Source: Phytophthora sp. 'mugwort'
Taxonomy: Eukaryota > Oomycota > Peronosporomycetes > Peronosporales > Peronosporaceae
DNA: 64,000 nucleotides
Assembly (NCBI GenBank): GCA_033558025.1
Contig: JAUCEF010000007.1
Coordinates: forward strand, 6,882,001 to 6,946,000
Reading direction: 5' to 3'
Made by a program: the position numbers and the translations under genes. Positions 11,067-22,773 of the stretch are shown piece after piece. The notes beneath the pieces were generated by a model. It ran no database searches, was not told where the DNA came from, and saw only the letters and a list, made by a program, of their open reading frames with translations. How positions within the stretch are numbered: position 1 is the first letter of the stretch; every line of letters begins with the position of its first letter.

Positions 11067-12359
11067 CTATTGCGGCCACTCTATATGCCGCCACTTTAAA
11101 CTTTCACTCACAACTACTTTACCGTCTTCTGATAAAGCCCTCATTCGTCTACCCTTCAGGCCACCCCTCCACAAGTGTCAAGCAACTGCTTCTCAGAAAC
11201 CCAACTGCTACATCAAACAGAAGAGGAACATTCGTGCGTACGCTTGAATATCTTCGTACTAAATTTATCATGGAGCTCAATGTTGTTCCTGTATCGCAGG
11301 GAGTACCCCGTACTCACAACCCTTTCTGTTCGCAGCAATTACTCTTGTTATCGATTGGCAGCTCGTTGGATCTCGCCGATTCTCAATCTCGACTCGTTCT
11401 TTCAAAAATGCCCTCCTCCCCACGATGCCAGCCAGCACTACGCTCACAAGCGTCCAGAAGGTGCAGACTTGCCAGCACACAATACTCCCGCGCTATTGCA
11501 GAAAATACCTGATTGTGTCGGTCAGATTAACAGCGTTGGCTCCGGATGTCGCATGTAGCAGACATTTGTGACATCTCCATAGATAAGGACTATAGAATAG
11601 GAATGCAACTCGTTTCCCGTACTCGTTTTGGTAAATTTGCGGTCCGATAGACCAGCAACATTGCTGGTTTATTGGGAACCGTTTTCGTATTCCTAATAAC
11701 ATGGTATCATTCATTTATGGATTATTATCGAGGTTGCCTGTACCCGTAAATGTCCCTCTGAATGCGTTAAATGTAAGAAAGTCAAGAGTGGTACTGATAA
11801 ATACTGGACGTCTAGGTGGGCGTTCACTATTACCACACCATATTTTGAGAAAAAAGGTAGATTCAACGTGAGCTTCATAAGATGCAGGCATTAATGAGCG
11901 TACTGCGATGAGTCCCGCCTCCGTTAACCCCACTCTCTTGCTTCAGCGCCACCAGCGAATGCAGCCGATCTGCTTATCGCCAGCAGATTTCCATTGCACA
12001 TCAAAATGACCGAAGGACTTGTGTGAGCTGCGACACTAATATCAATTCGGCTCGGTAGGACTAAAGCCAGCAAAAATCGAGCGGGGCACGAGCAAGTTCG
12101 CATACTATCGAGGAAAAGTGTTTTGGATGTCGTAACTAGCCTCATTCGTGCAGGCACAAGTGGTGCCACAATCGACCATAATTATACTGTATAAGGTAGA
12201 CAGATATCCTACCGATCACCTTGACCGCTCTCCTTGCTAACCATAAGGTAGTCATCCTGTACTATAAACTTCAAACGGATAGCCTCCCAATCAGAAGTAC
12301 GTTGCAACTTTGTTGCAAACGTTGCATGCTAGTTAGCGATACAAAAATTAAGTCATTCC
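11067..12359. other. Unassigned stretch
   Basis: Short overlapping frames on both strands with stops, and no family I recognise. Possibly decayed transposon sequence, given its neighbours. Confidence 0.4.
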
Positions 12360-12880
12360 TACGCAGTCACTACTCTCAGTACCTCGTTTGACATCCCTCA
12401 GCATGCATGACAGCATTCACCCTGACAAGCATGTTGAGCACAGTATCCTTCACTACCTTGTCATCGATGTTGCACCGTGAGCTCCTTACTTGAAGTCACT
12501 GGACCACGAGAGGGCTCCCTCTTCATGGCGGACCATATATTCTCGATAGGGTTAAGATCGCTACTTCAACTTCGACTTCCTTGAGATAGCTCGCGATTAA
12601 CTTCGCTTACGAGCTAGCGCGCTGAAGGATATGCTCTCCATTGTCTGGTTCTACCAGAAGTACTTGGCGACGGCGGTCTTTTCGACCGCAATGAAGGGTC
12701 GAAGACCGAGCGTTGGATTAGCGTCACGATTGAATGAGCGAGGTTCTGAGCCGGCCAACGATTACGCCGGATGGACTGCGCAAGCACCTCGAGCTGCTGG
12801 TGAAGAATCACCGGGCGCTCATATCGAAGGCGAGACAGCTTTCTGGTGCGTATCTAGTGGCGTTCTAAAGGCATTCTTAT
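12360..12880 (-). pseudogene. Tc1/mariner-like transposase fragment
   Basis: A minus-strand stretch near 12535-12580 reads SDLNPIENIWSAMKR, the conserved block around the second catalytic Asp of Tc1-like transposases (consensus SPDLNPIENLW). Upstream and downstream frames are broken by stops and shifts. It lies just downstream, on the same strand, of a pogo-like remnant, so the two could be parts of a mosaic or separate insertions of the same superfamily. Confidence 0.65.
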
Positions 12881-12889
12881 TTCCTAACA

Positions 12890-13929
12890 CGGTTGTGTTT
12901 TACTACAGACCGCGAACCGAAAAATTCTGCGGACCAAGTTGAACTCGAGGCGCTTCTCGCCCACTACATAGAGCTGAAGGCAGATGCTGCCCCCCCAGGC
13001 TCGCCTTGTACGATGATTCAATAATGGCAGATTTGTTGCATTCGCTCGGATAGTGCGCACGGCTGTTAGCCTCGCAGAGAGCTTCTGCTCGGCAGTGATT
13101 GAGGCAGGTTTACCCTTCTCCGACACCATCTTGATGGTGGGATTTCGAAGTAGATTTCAGTCTCATCAGTATTGTAGATGAAATTACCATCCAAGAGCCG
13201 TAACACGTGTTAAAAGTCTTAGCAAAGTCATCTCGTACGGCAACTAGGTCAATCAGCGTTTCCTGCAGCATCATCACAACAAGTACAGGGCATTATGCCA
13301 TATTAAACAGTTAGAGACCAGCTAAAAACAGTATAAGAGCCATAAGTCACGTTTATATCGCACATTTTACGGTTTACTAGCACTAAATACAATTGGGGGG
13401 CCAAATTTATCTTGATACCACTTGGCGTTCGCTGCACGAACCCGTGTCTGGTAGACGAAGAGACGAAGGAGGCGAAGCAGGGAGTCGTATGCAGTCTCCT
13501 TCTTGTCCTTTATGTAGTTGGTAAGCCACTAGGAGTGCACGTCACGCACGAAGCCCCCCCATATAACGTTAGCGGTGGGCACCCCGGTCTCCTTCCGCGT
13601 GGCTTTCCTGAAAGTGACTAGCTCGGTGCCAAAGGGGACCATCTCACGCGTCCTGGCCCGCGAGACAGACGCTTTTCGATACAAGTAAAACCGACAATGT
13701 TGTCCTTGGCTCGGCGCCAGTCGTTCAGTGTCCAGCGTGGAACCCCTTGCTGCTGTGCAGCCTCGTACTGGCTGAGTCCTTCTACCGCGAGGAGCACTTC
13801 TCGTTTGGCCTTGATGGAGTAATGCATTCTCCGTTTCTTCGGAGCAGCCCCCCCCCCCCCCCCCGCTTCAGCAGCAAGGTCCGGCGGCTCAACGCTGTCA
13901 ATGCTCGACGGGTCGTCTGCTGCCCCCAT
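12890..13929 (-). pseudogene. pogo/Tigger-like transposase remnant
   Basis: The first frame (13618-13929) starts at an ATG. It carries a poly-Gly run encoded by a 17-base C tract on the plus strand (13848-13864), then a basic helix-turn-helix region (KRRMHYSIKAKREVLLAV ... GVPRWTLNDWRRAK). After frameshifts the minus strand continues with WLTNYIKDKKETAYDSLLRL, then FIYNTDETEIYFEIPPSR at about 13115-13185, the first catalytic Asp block of DDE_1 transposases, and KGKPASITAEQKLSARLTAV. The order HTH then DDE is that of pogo-like elements, which insert at TA. Several stops make it non-functional. I could not place its ends. Confidence 0.7.
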
Positions 13930-14147
13930 TTAACCGACTAGCAGCCTTAAGATTACAAAATGACAGATACATATTATTGGTTGAAAGTAGTACTTTCGCT
14001 AATTTTTGATTGGCCCAGAATTCTGTTATTGCTTTGCATTTGATAGTAGTGATTTGCTGGTGCAGTTACATTATGTCCGACGCTGTAGTCTCTCGTTTCT
14101 AGGCATGCTGCAAAAGAAATGCATATTTTTTACGACAGGACGAGACT

Positions 14148-14720
14148 TTGTCTCGCATCATAACACCAGTCCACCAGCGCTCATGGAGCCAGGGCATACC
14201 GTCATCTACGCGGAACGGTGTGGGTACGGACGCCATGACTCAAGTCATGGTGCCTGTCCCAGCAGTCACATCGGAGACGGCGGTAGTTGCTCCACTCATT
14301 AACGAGCCAGTTTTTGCCAGACTTGCTCCCACGAGTACCACGAGCGCAACTGGAACGACGGCAACTCCGCCTCCGCCGCCTTCACTTCCACAAAAACGGT
14401 CATTCTCGAACACCTACCCGTCCAGTCTGCACGACGTTTTTGTGAGCACCCACCGGGATAAGACTGAATGTCCCGAGAAACGGCACAACGTGGAATTAGA
14501 GCTCAATGAGCAAAGCTCACTGTCCAGAGGGGCTACTCGAACTTCAAGGAGAGGAGCTACGCCTCCGTGAAAAAAAGGATCAACAATTTAACTGTTGTGC
14601 AAGCAAATGGAGCTCGAACGCGAACGTCTCACCAACGGGATGCCAATTGAGTGTCCAATTGAGTAGAACTCATAAATATACTAATTGTTTCTATTGTGCC
14701 GAACCGTGTTAAACCACCAG
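14148..14720 (+). pseudogene. Possible Myb-like accessory gene of Harbinger element
   Basis: A Pro/Thr-rich plus-strand frame followed, in another frame, by a charged segment (LLELQGEELRLREKKDQQF) resembling the coiled end of Myb/SANT-like proteins encoded beside Harbinger transposases. It is convergent with the transposase remnant at 14780-16090, the same arrangement as the better-preserved pair at 58.2-59.9 kb. Recognition rests on position and a weak charged motif only. Confidence 0.35.
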
Positions 14721-14779
14721 TCGTAGTTCATCTGAGGTAAAATGTTCTTCTGGATTGTACTCGAACTTGGTGTCGTCTT

Positions 14780-16090
14780 CAAATTGTTTTTGCGTCGTCC
14801 TCCTCCATAACCGGTTCGAACTGTTCATCGGAAGTTCGATACTGTTGTTGTGCAGAATAAAAGACACTCTTTGTGTCTTGCAAGTCTGGCTGCGGCTCCA
14901 TCATAACCGAGATAAATACCATGCTGAGAAAGGGAAACCGCCCCTTATTTATCCTAATGCAATGCTCGATCGCAACACGAGCTCGCGCAAGCTGGTCATT
15001 GAAGCGTGCACTCTCTTGGACGAGAGACCGGGCTTTTGTAGGACGAGACAATAAAAGGAAAACTCACGTCATACGCACTGTTTTTAAGCAAGTATTCACC
15101 CGGCGCACAACATAGCGCCAGTTTCTGGGCCATCGTGGCAAAAGAGATAGCTCTATTCTCGTGCACTGAGCCTGGAAATCCAAGCGGAATTTCGTGACTT
15201 AGATAGTGCTGCAGTTTCATGTTCAAAATCGAACGGACCTGATAGTATGTGATGCGGCGGAGATAGTCACAAATAATTTGTTCGTTGGAATAAGAGTATG
15301 ATATTCTGGAGAAGTAGCATTCGCTGTCGACAGGAGGTGCGTACTTCAAGTTGAAGGACGTGTCATCAACGAACTCGATGCAGTTTTTGAAACCAATATT
15401 GCTTTCAACGTCTGCATTGATATCATCCGGCCTATAGCGTCCGGCCACTTAGTAAATTTGCCAATTCAGACTATGTTTCAGCGCACAAATTAGCTGTGGC
15501 CATATCCGCCGTATCGCATACTATCAGGTCCGTTCGATTTCAATTGGCAATTTATCTAGTGGTCGGACGCTGTAGGCCGGATGGATATCAGCGAGAGGAC
15601 AGCCTCAAGCACACAATCACACAACTTTCTCGCCGAACCTGCGTAAAAGTTTTCGAGTTAGAAATAGCAAAAACAATTAGAACTCATAAAAACAGCACGA
15701 ACTTTCACCAACTCCAAAGTTTTTCGCCGTCTAATGATACGAAAACAAATTGGAAAACGATAGAAAGCCTCCAATTGCAGCTGGACAGGAGACTGCTCTT
15801 GCTTGCCAAGCACTATTACAAACCTTAAGGGTCTCGTACGAGATCGAGTAGGTAGATAAATGTCCCAACGCTGATGCGCAGTTCGCGGCGAGCACGTACA
15901 GGATCCATAGCAAAGATTCGCCCTGGGGTCCACTAAGCGATTTTTGGAACCGGGGATCAGTACAGATATCGTGTTCCTGCCATCCGCTCGAGGAACATCT
16001 TCATTGATTGTGTCGTTTAGAGCACGGCTGGAGCACACCACCGCCTCCAACCACAGCGTCGCCGCTGCGCGAGTTCCATCGCGATCCACG
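14780..16090 (-). pseudogene. PIF/Harbinger transposase remnant (DDE_Tnp_4)
   Basis: Minus-strand frames in order give CASALGHLSTYSISYETLKV (about 15830-15900), then NIGFKNCIEFVDDTSFNLKY (about 15330-15400), which covers the first catalytic Asp. SVHENRAISF with ALCCAPGEYLLKNSAYD (about 15090-15170) matches the second Asp region, and QLARARVAIEHCIRINKGRFPFL (about 14920-14990) the C-terminal Glu-containing helix. The order and spacing match Harbinger DDE_Tnp_4 transposases. Frameshifts and stops separate the blocks, so the gene is dead. Confidence 0.75.
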
Positions 16091-17099
16091 GTGACTTAAG
16101 CGGTTCTGCTGCTGAATATTGTCTCGTATTCTGATTGACCGGAAAATCGATACACAGACGGACGGAATGCAACGAACGGACACCAAACGGCCACAAAACG
16201 GCCATTCATTTGTATTAGCCAAGCACATATTAGATGTTAAAAATATTTTGACCAAAACAAATCCGGGGCTGGACGGAATTGCGTCTTTCTTAGGAAGCCA
16301 GTCAGTAACTCCTCCCCTCGAACTCTTTTCGACTCAAACGCGAGGTCCTCACTAATCGATGGGAATGGCCGAGCGTGCTGCATCAAGAAAGTTTGGTATC
16401 CCTCGGCGCATATTGAAAGACTAGAGAGCTAACAAAGAAAAATATTGGCCTTCGGTGGCTCATAGAAAACGCTAGCGCGTTCGACAGGGGTACCAGAGCT
16501 GATACCCTTTTCCTTGCAGCTCGTCACCTACATGAAGGATCTACGGCGCTCTGATCGCGCTCTGATCAAGCGCTAACGACGACCAGGATAGCTCAGTTTA
16601 TCCGCGACAATCACAACGGTTGGCTTGCAGAATATACGAGCACAAAAATGAGCGGTGACGTGGTGAACGAATCTCTTTTCCGACTACTCAGGCGCTTCGC
16701 GTATCGCCGTGGTTTCGTTCAACGGACTCCACATGGCTTTAAGGTGCGGCGCCAAATTGGGTATGCTGCTCGAATTGGGCATTTCTCACTCTAATTTTGA
16801 TCACATTATATATGTTGATGGGTATGGGCAGGGGGAATTGTCCTGCACAGATCCCACTTAAGTTATAAGGTCTCATATGACACCAAAACAGTTTATTAGA
16901 GGGATGTCCAAATGGAAAAGCAATTACTTTTCCACGCAGACTTATTTCATAAACGGGACTTCCGGAAAAAGCAGGTGTTGGATTTACCAACTTAAAAGTC
17001 AAGGAAACAAAGTAGGTCTGGAACCTGCTTTTCTGTTGGAGAGCTGGCTTATTTCGAAGTTGCCGCGGGGTATCAAGATGGGAGCGCGTTGTAGAGCGC
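16091..17099. other. Unassigned stretch beside truncated copia
   Basis: No recognisable coding. Possibly the join between the Harbinger remnant and the truncated copia element. Confidence 0.4.
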
Positions 17100-20000
17100 C
17101 CCCATGCAACAATGACGACGACGCGGTCACTTGAGTCAGCTTCACCCTCAGCTTCTCTACGGCATCTCGATTTTTTCCTTTTCCGCTTTGACCGCCTCCG
17201 CTTTGTTTGTTCCGCCGTGGTTTCGATCAGTGGTTCCCCTGATTCGTCTGACTTCTCCGAGCTTGTCGCGGTGGTCTCTTGGCCAGGTGCGACGCCTCTC
17301 GATGACTCGATTCCTCTTCCAATGCCAACTATCGCGAGATATGATCACTGTCGTTAGCGTCCAGCGTGTCAATGCTATTGACATGGCGAGTGACGATCAC
17401 TTTGCGTTCTTGTGGCAAAATACGCGTGATACCCCTTGGTTTCCTCGCTCTTGCCGGCTATTTTTTTTGGCTATGACCTCTTCTTGAGATTCTTTTTGTT
17501 CGTGTCTACAAACACAGCGCAGGATGACCCAAAAACGACGACGTCTTGCAAGCTTGGAGCACGACCCGTCAACATTTCCAGAGGCGATTTCCGACCTTCG
17601 TTCGCCCTGGTTGGGCTGCAATTCAAGATGTAAGCTGCATATTCCGCAGCATCACCCCATAAACTGAGCGGTAACTCCGACGCAAACACTATGCAGCGCA
17701 CCATGTTCATCGCGGTACGGTGCATGCGTTCGGCCTTACCATTTACCGCTTGATTCTTGACTCTTTTGTCGTGCCACCCCTGGCTTCTTGCAAAACTCGT
17801 CTACGTTGTTGTATTCAGCGCCACCGTCTGTGCGCAGGACGTGAAACTTGCACTCAAAACGCTTCTCGATGTAAATTAGGAAGTCCTCGACGTTGCTGCT
17901 TGATCCTTCGTCTTGGCATAAAAGATCCTGCAATAATTGGACTTGTGATCGACGAAGTTCACCAAATAACGATTGCCATGACGGTCACGTGGGTTAATGG
18001 GCCCCTTCAGATCGCTATATATATATATATGACGCCGCCAACACGATCCACTGGTGCGTGCGATCCTGTGTCTTTTTTCGGTCGGTCCGCACGAGTTTGC
18101 TTGACTCCCGTGCATGTCGTGCAGTTACTCCGCTCGTGACTCGTTATTGCTATTCCCGAAACGGGAGCCTTGGCGATCCGCTCGATTGTGTCGTAAGCAA
18201 GGTGACCGAAACGCACATGAAATCCCATCAACGTGTCATGTTGGACGGATCCCTTGTCGACGCCGCTGCTTTCCTCGAGCACCACGCCCATGACCACCTC
18301 ATTCAACGGCTTCTTCGTAGACGAGGCTCCTTCCACTCGCTCCGCCAGCACGTTACCTTTGATGTCGGCATAAAATTCTACACGAGCAGGATTTCCTTTA
18401 GTCACGGCCAGGTTCCCGTTCACCTCAGACAGACTGCAGCCCAGCTTGAGTAACTGACCGTACGAGATCAAGTTTCTCGTCAATTTAGGCGCGTAGAACA
18501 CATTGCTGTGAGCAATTTCGCCCCTGTCCACGACAACATGCAGAACGGCAGTACCCTTCAGTGTAACCTCGAGCCCAGAGCCATCAGGTTGAACACCCTC
18601 TTCCGTGTTGTGACACCCCGTGGCGTTCCGCAGAAGCAGGGCTGCCGATTTTAACATGTCCATAATAATAATGATCATAACATGTGGTACATAATGAATG
18701 TGAGCAAGACTATCGCATGCCATAATGTATGTTGGCAACCTTCCGAATGTCATAATGTATCCATCCGGTTTGCTGTCCTCTCCTGAGACGGGGTCCCTGC
18801 TAAACTACGTTCGCAAGACCTCTCACGCGCTGTACGGGTGGCTGCTTTGGATTATTACGAGCAACCTGCCTCTCTCGCTCTGCGAGAATCGCACAACGCG
18901 ACGGTACGTCATATCACACGTTTTTATTACTTTGATTTAGCGGTTGTTTCTAAAAGTTTGCTTTTGCTGTTGTAATTAGATACACAATCCTGGACCCAAT
19001 TTGCGTGGAGACCTTGCGGGCCACAATGGAAGGGGTTGTGCTTGCAGTGGAGAGATCCATTGCCTCCGAGATGCCGGACATTTTTGGTCTCATCCTTGAT
19101 GGATGGACCATATGTCCGAGCACTACCTGTCTGTCTTCGCTTGCTACGAAGTGAACGGTAAGGTAAAGACGCCGCTGCTATGCGTGGTCCCTCTCCTGAA
19201 CGAGCCCGACGACGACCTTTCTGCCGTCGCCCACAGGGCGTTTCTAGCTAACCTGCGGCTGTGCGACTTCAGTCAGCAGGTATAGCAGTGTGTCTTCATT
19301 GGAGGTGGCAATTGCAGCGTCAATCGACGTCTTGCTACGCTTCTTGGCGTCCCGCTGGTTGGGTGTGCTTCACACCGCCTCAATCTCGCCTTGCAACACC
19401 AACTGCATGACCATGAGGACGACCTCGTGCAAGTGCAGACACTGATGGTCAAGCTTCGGACACTGACACAATCAGCTAAGCTGCGGTACGGTTTTCTCTA
19501 TTTTGTGTCGATTTATATTATTTCATAATGTTTGCGTCATTACCCGGTAATTACGATTTCGTTTTTAGTTTTAGGCTTAAAACGGCCCTTCGTCCCCTAA
19601 TTCGTCAAGACACCCGCTGGGGTTCAACGTTCATGACGCTGCACCGCTACTTTCAGCTGCTCGAGCACCTGGACAAGGAAGACGACGATATTGCAGACTT
19701 GCTTCCGTCTCCGGCCTGCAACAGGCGACTTCGCGCTCTTCACAAAGAGCTGATGGATGTCGAGTCCGTGTCGAAGGCACTTCAAGGAGCCGATGTTCGA
19801 CCTCCTGGCCGCTCGTGAATGGTTCGACGGACTTATTGCTACAAAGGCTCAGTACGTGGCCTACTTAGGTAAGTTGATTCTGAGCGATACGAGCATTAGA
19901 CGGATATGCTAACAATTGTATTGGGTGTTACAGGGCCACGAGCTGACATCGTTCACAGCCCAGACTTTGAGTCTGGTTGTGTTCGTGTGTTCCGTGACAA

Positions 20001-21660
20001 GACGGGTCGTCTGACGGGCCGAGAAGGCTGCACTTCGTCTGTTTGCTGACGGAACTGCTCACGATCCCCAGTTGATGGCGAAGACGAGGGGTCTTTCGTG
20101 GAGCGCCTACAGAAGCGGCGAAGACTTGCCGAGCAGGAGCAACAATATGCTCTGCTCCGCCATGTTCCACCCACCTCGAACATGGTGGAGACGTTCTTTA
20201 GCATGGCGTTAGTCACATTCGGCCACGAGCGCAACATCCTGCACCCAGTGACGCTGGAGCAGATACTGTTCCTCCGCCAGAACTCAAGCTATTGGGATGT
20301 GCGCACGGTGGATGCGCCCAGACGCTAATCGAGGTCAGCTTGAACATTGTCTGTTATTATGCCATTATGTATGTGTTACTGGTCGTACATGTTATTATGT
20401 ATATGCGAGGTTGCAGTTTTAGCTTGACATTATTTATTGTTGTCCATGATCCGACATCAATAAACCTGCCATAATCGGCAGCCATGCGGCAGAAGGCTCT
20501 TGTCGTTGACCATGTGTCTGCTAGCTCCGCTGTCGAGAATCCAATCTTGCGACATCAGACTCTGCCCCTGCCCCACCAGCGCCACATGACCTTGCTAGTG
20601 TCGTCACCGCCTCCCTTCTTCTGCCTTCATGGACAGTCACGGCGGATGTGACCTTTTGTGGCTCATCATGACGCAGATGAACGCAGCATTCCGCTTGAAC
20701 ATCCCTAACCGACAAGCAATGAAACTGTTCTCGTCGAAACAGAAGAGCACGCGCACGTGGAACGACCACTTTCTATACCTGAACGCCGTCATGAGCGCGA
20801 CTGGCGCTTCACCAACGCTGATCATGGAGAATGTCGTCACGTATGCCGATCCAGATTGAAGCTCGCCATGATGGCCAAGTATGACCCTTCACGACCGGAC
20901 ACCTTGCAGCAGGCGAGTGAGCTGGGAACTGGGCTCAATCGCTGGCGGATGACGAAAAACCATACAAAGCGATGGGTAAAGAGACAGTGAATGCAACGAC
21001 AGCGCGTGTTTTAGATACGTCAAGACAGAAATTCGGCTGTGGTTCCCCACCACCTTTGCACATGCTGTTGGAAGTACTTCTCCGCTCTACCTCGCAGTTG
21101 TTCAGCGAACTTATTCACCTTCGCTCTCTCAGTCCAGCGGTAGCCATGCGCCAGCTCCGCCATCTCCACCTGCTCGATGAACAGCAAGGCCCACTGTTCA
21201 AACCCTGATCCGAGGCCCTTGTACATCTCGCTGCCGTCGAACATTCTCAACGGCAGCTTCGCCTCCTTTGCAGGCGGGACATGAGGCTGATTCATCGGTG
21301 CTTGTGGTGGTTGTGCGTGGACCGGCGGTGGTCTTTGCGCCTGTACTGCGGTACCGCTTGACGATAGTCGGGGGGTTTGCCCCTCGCCCATGCACGGGGC
21401 GTGTGCACGCCTAGTCCGACTTGTACACCCCCAAGCTTGTCCAGATGCATATGGTGCATCCTGCTTCCTCCATGGCCTGCCGACATACCTTCTGAGCGGT
21501 TGGTCCGGAGACACCGGCGTTCCTCGAGGCGTGACAGCCTTTTCCAGCTTGTTCACCTTGGGCGACAGATCTCGCCGCAGCCTTATCATCTCCTCTATCC
21601 CTGGAGCCGCATTCCCTTCGTCAGACGTGAAGCACCCTTCGCAGCAACACCTTACTGAGT
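17100..21660 (-). mobile_element. Truncated Ty1/copia retrotransposon with nested hAT
   Basis: Minus-strand gag to integrase in copia order. Gag is at 21020-21660 (LRMFDGSEMYKGLGSGFEQW ... RAEKYFQQHVQRWW), with a degenerate zinc knuckle ending KGHIRRDCP near 20640. The aspartic-protease motif ILDSGAS is at about 20522-20540. The rest of protease and the GAG-pre-integrase region (HVRFGHL ... CTTC zinc finger) lie at about 18040-18628. The integrase core runs from about 18010 to 17470 (DLKGPINP, VDHKSNYCRIFY, LRTDGGAEYNN). A hydrophilic linker extends to about 17110. Reverse transcriptase and RNase H are absent and no LTR was found. The protease is split by the hAT element at 18637-20486. Additional frameshifts occur in gag and integrase. 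The element copied itself through RNA in the past; this copy cannot. Confidence 0.85.
18637..20486 (+). mobile_element. hAT transposon inserted in copia protease
   Basis: The left end CAGGGCTGCCGATT (18637-18650) and right end (reverse complement CATGGCTGCCGATT, 20473-20486) are 14-base inverted repeats with one mismatch. Flanks CGCAGAAG (18629-18636) and GGCAGAAG (20488-20495) are an 8-bp target duplication with one difference. Inside, plus-strand hAT transposase pieces follow in order: LYGWLLWIITSNLPLSL, ETLRATMEGVVLAVERSIA with FGLILDGW, VGCASHRLNLAL (about 19350-19390), ALRPLIRQDTRWGSTF, and the C-terminal dimerisation block NMVETFFSMALVTFGHERN (about 20180-20240). AT-rich spacers at about 19485-19575 and 19869-19932 look like introns. 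The BED zinc finger seen in the related copy at 61.7 kb is missing, and a frameshift lies near 19095, so it is non-autonomous. Confidence 0.9.
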
Positions 21661-22336
21661 CCCCTCAGCGCCACGACTAGGCATCGCTGGTTCTTTCGCA
21701 GCCGGCGATTGTTGGCGGTGGTGACGGAACTCCACCCGAGCCTGTGGGCTCATAACCCGAAGAAAGCTTCAGCACTTGTTCGCGAGTGAACGAAATGGAA
21801 AGTAAACATTTATTCCGTCTGAGAGCCTTACCGTAGTTGCTCTTGCTTCTCCTGCCACTAGAATCTTTCTGCGCAGCTTACCCACGAGAGGTACTTCAAT
21901 CACAGCTCCTCTGACTACATCTTCCAACATGCCTTCAGTAGGTAGTTCGCTCATCAGCGGCAAAATGGCTGGGGTGATGTCAAGAAGTTCCTCATGGAGA
22001 AAATGTGCTCGTTGCTGTACTCGATGCCGTTATTTTTATAACATGAACTTCGAGCTCAGGCTTATTTTGGTGATTCTTACAGAACTGATATATGTCCAGC
22101 TCCAGCTATACTTTCGATATCTATATAGAGAGCACCTCCTCGGGCTGCAATCCAGACTACTTTTTTGTATTATGCTTGAATAGCAAAACCGCATTGCGAA
22201 TGCAACCCATCTTTTTGTCGGATCTGTCCAATCACTTCCAAGAAATCAATGTTATACCCCGAAACTGTACGAGATAACTAACGAGGGGTTTGTCTGTGCC
22301 AGCCAGCATCCATGACCATGTCTTCTGCACGTTATA
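21661..22336. other. Upstream flank of copia gag, no gene seen
   Basis: Could contain the 5' leader or LTR of the copia element, but no primer-binding site or LTR pair could be identified by eye. Confidence 0.4.
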
Positions 22337-22675
22337 GACGACAACTAAAAAACCGGCAACGAGAAATTCGGCAGTTTGCCAATCCCTGCCCGTAACTCCC
22401 ATAGTAAAATCGAATTAATATATTAACCAATAGAATGTTATATCACGTAATTTTAACAAATTCAACTACAAGATTTATTTTTAAAAAAAATCTCATTTAG
22501 TTAGAATGATCAAACAAACCTGTCCTTTTGTTGACGTTTTCTTTGGTATCTTAATATCATTTCAGCCAATCAGATCCTGACGTTTGTTCAGTGCCGTGTT
22601 TTTTTGTCGGATGCGATAGGTGAACTATACTAGGAGGATGGGGCATCCTCGCTGCCGGCTTTTTTAGTCGTTGTC
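22337..22675. mobile_element. MITE-like element, 339 bp
   Basis: Ends are imperfect inverted repeats of about 27 bases. The left begins GACGACAACTAAAAAACC and the right, reverse-complemented, begins GACAACGACTAAAAAAGC; both continue into CGGCARCGAG. The interior is AT-rich and non-coding. Size and structure fit a non-autonomous DNA transposon. The target duplication is unclear, so the superfamily is not assigned. Confidence 0.65.
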
Positions 22676-22773
22676 TGTACGCTTTTTGACATTTTCCTGT
22701 TTGTATACCTGTATAGAAATGACGGTAGCTTAACCCCTCAGGTTACGCCGCCCTCCAGATTTCCCACCGCACA

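Noticed and set aside
16481..16510. GAGCTGATACC near 16500 as a copia primer-binding site
   Set aside because: Only a partial match to the tRNA-Met complement, at a position that does not fit the 5' end of the minus-strand element.
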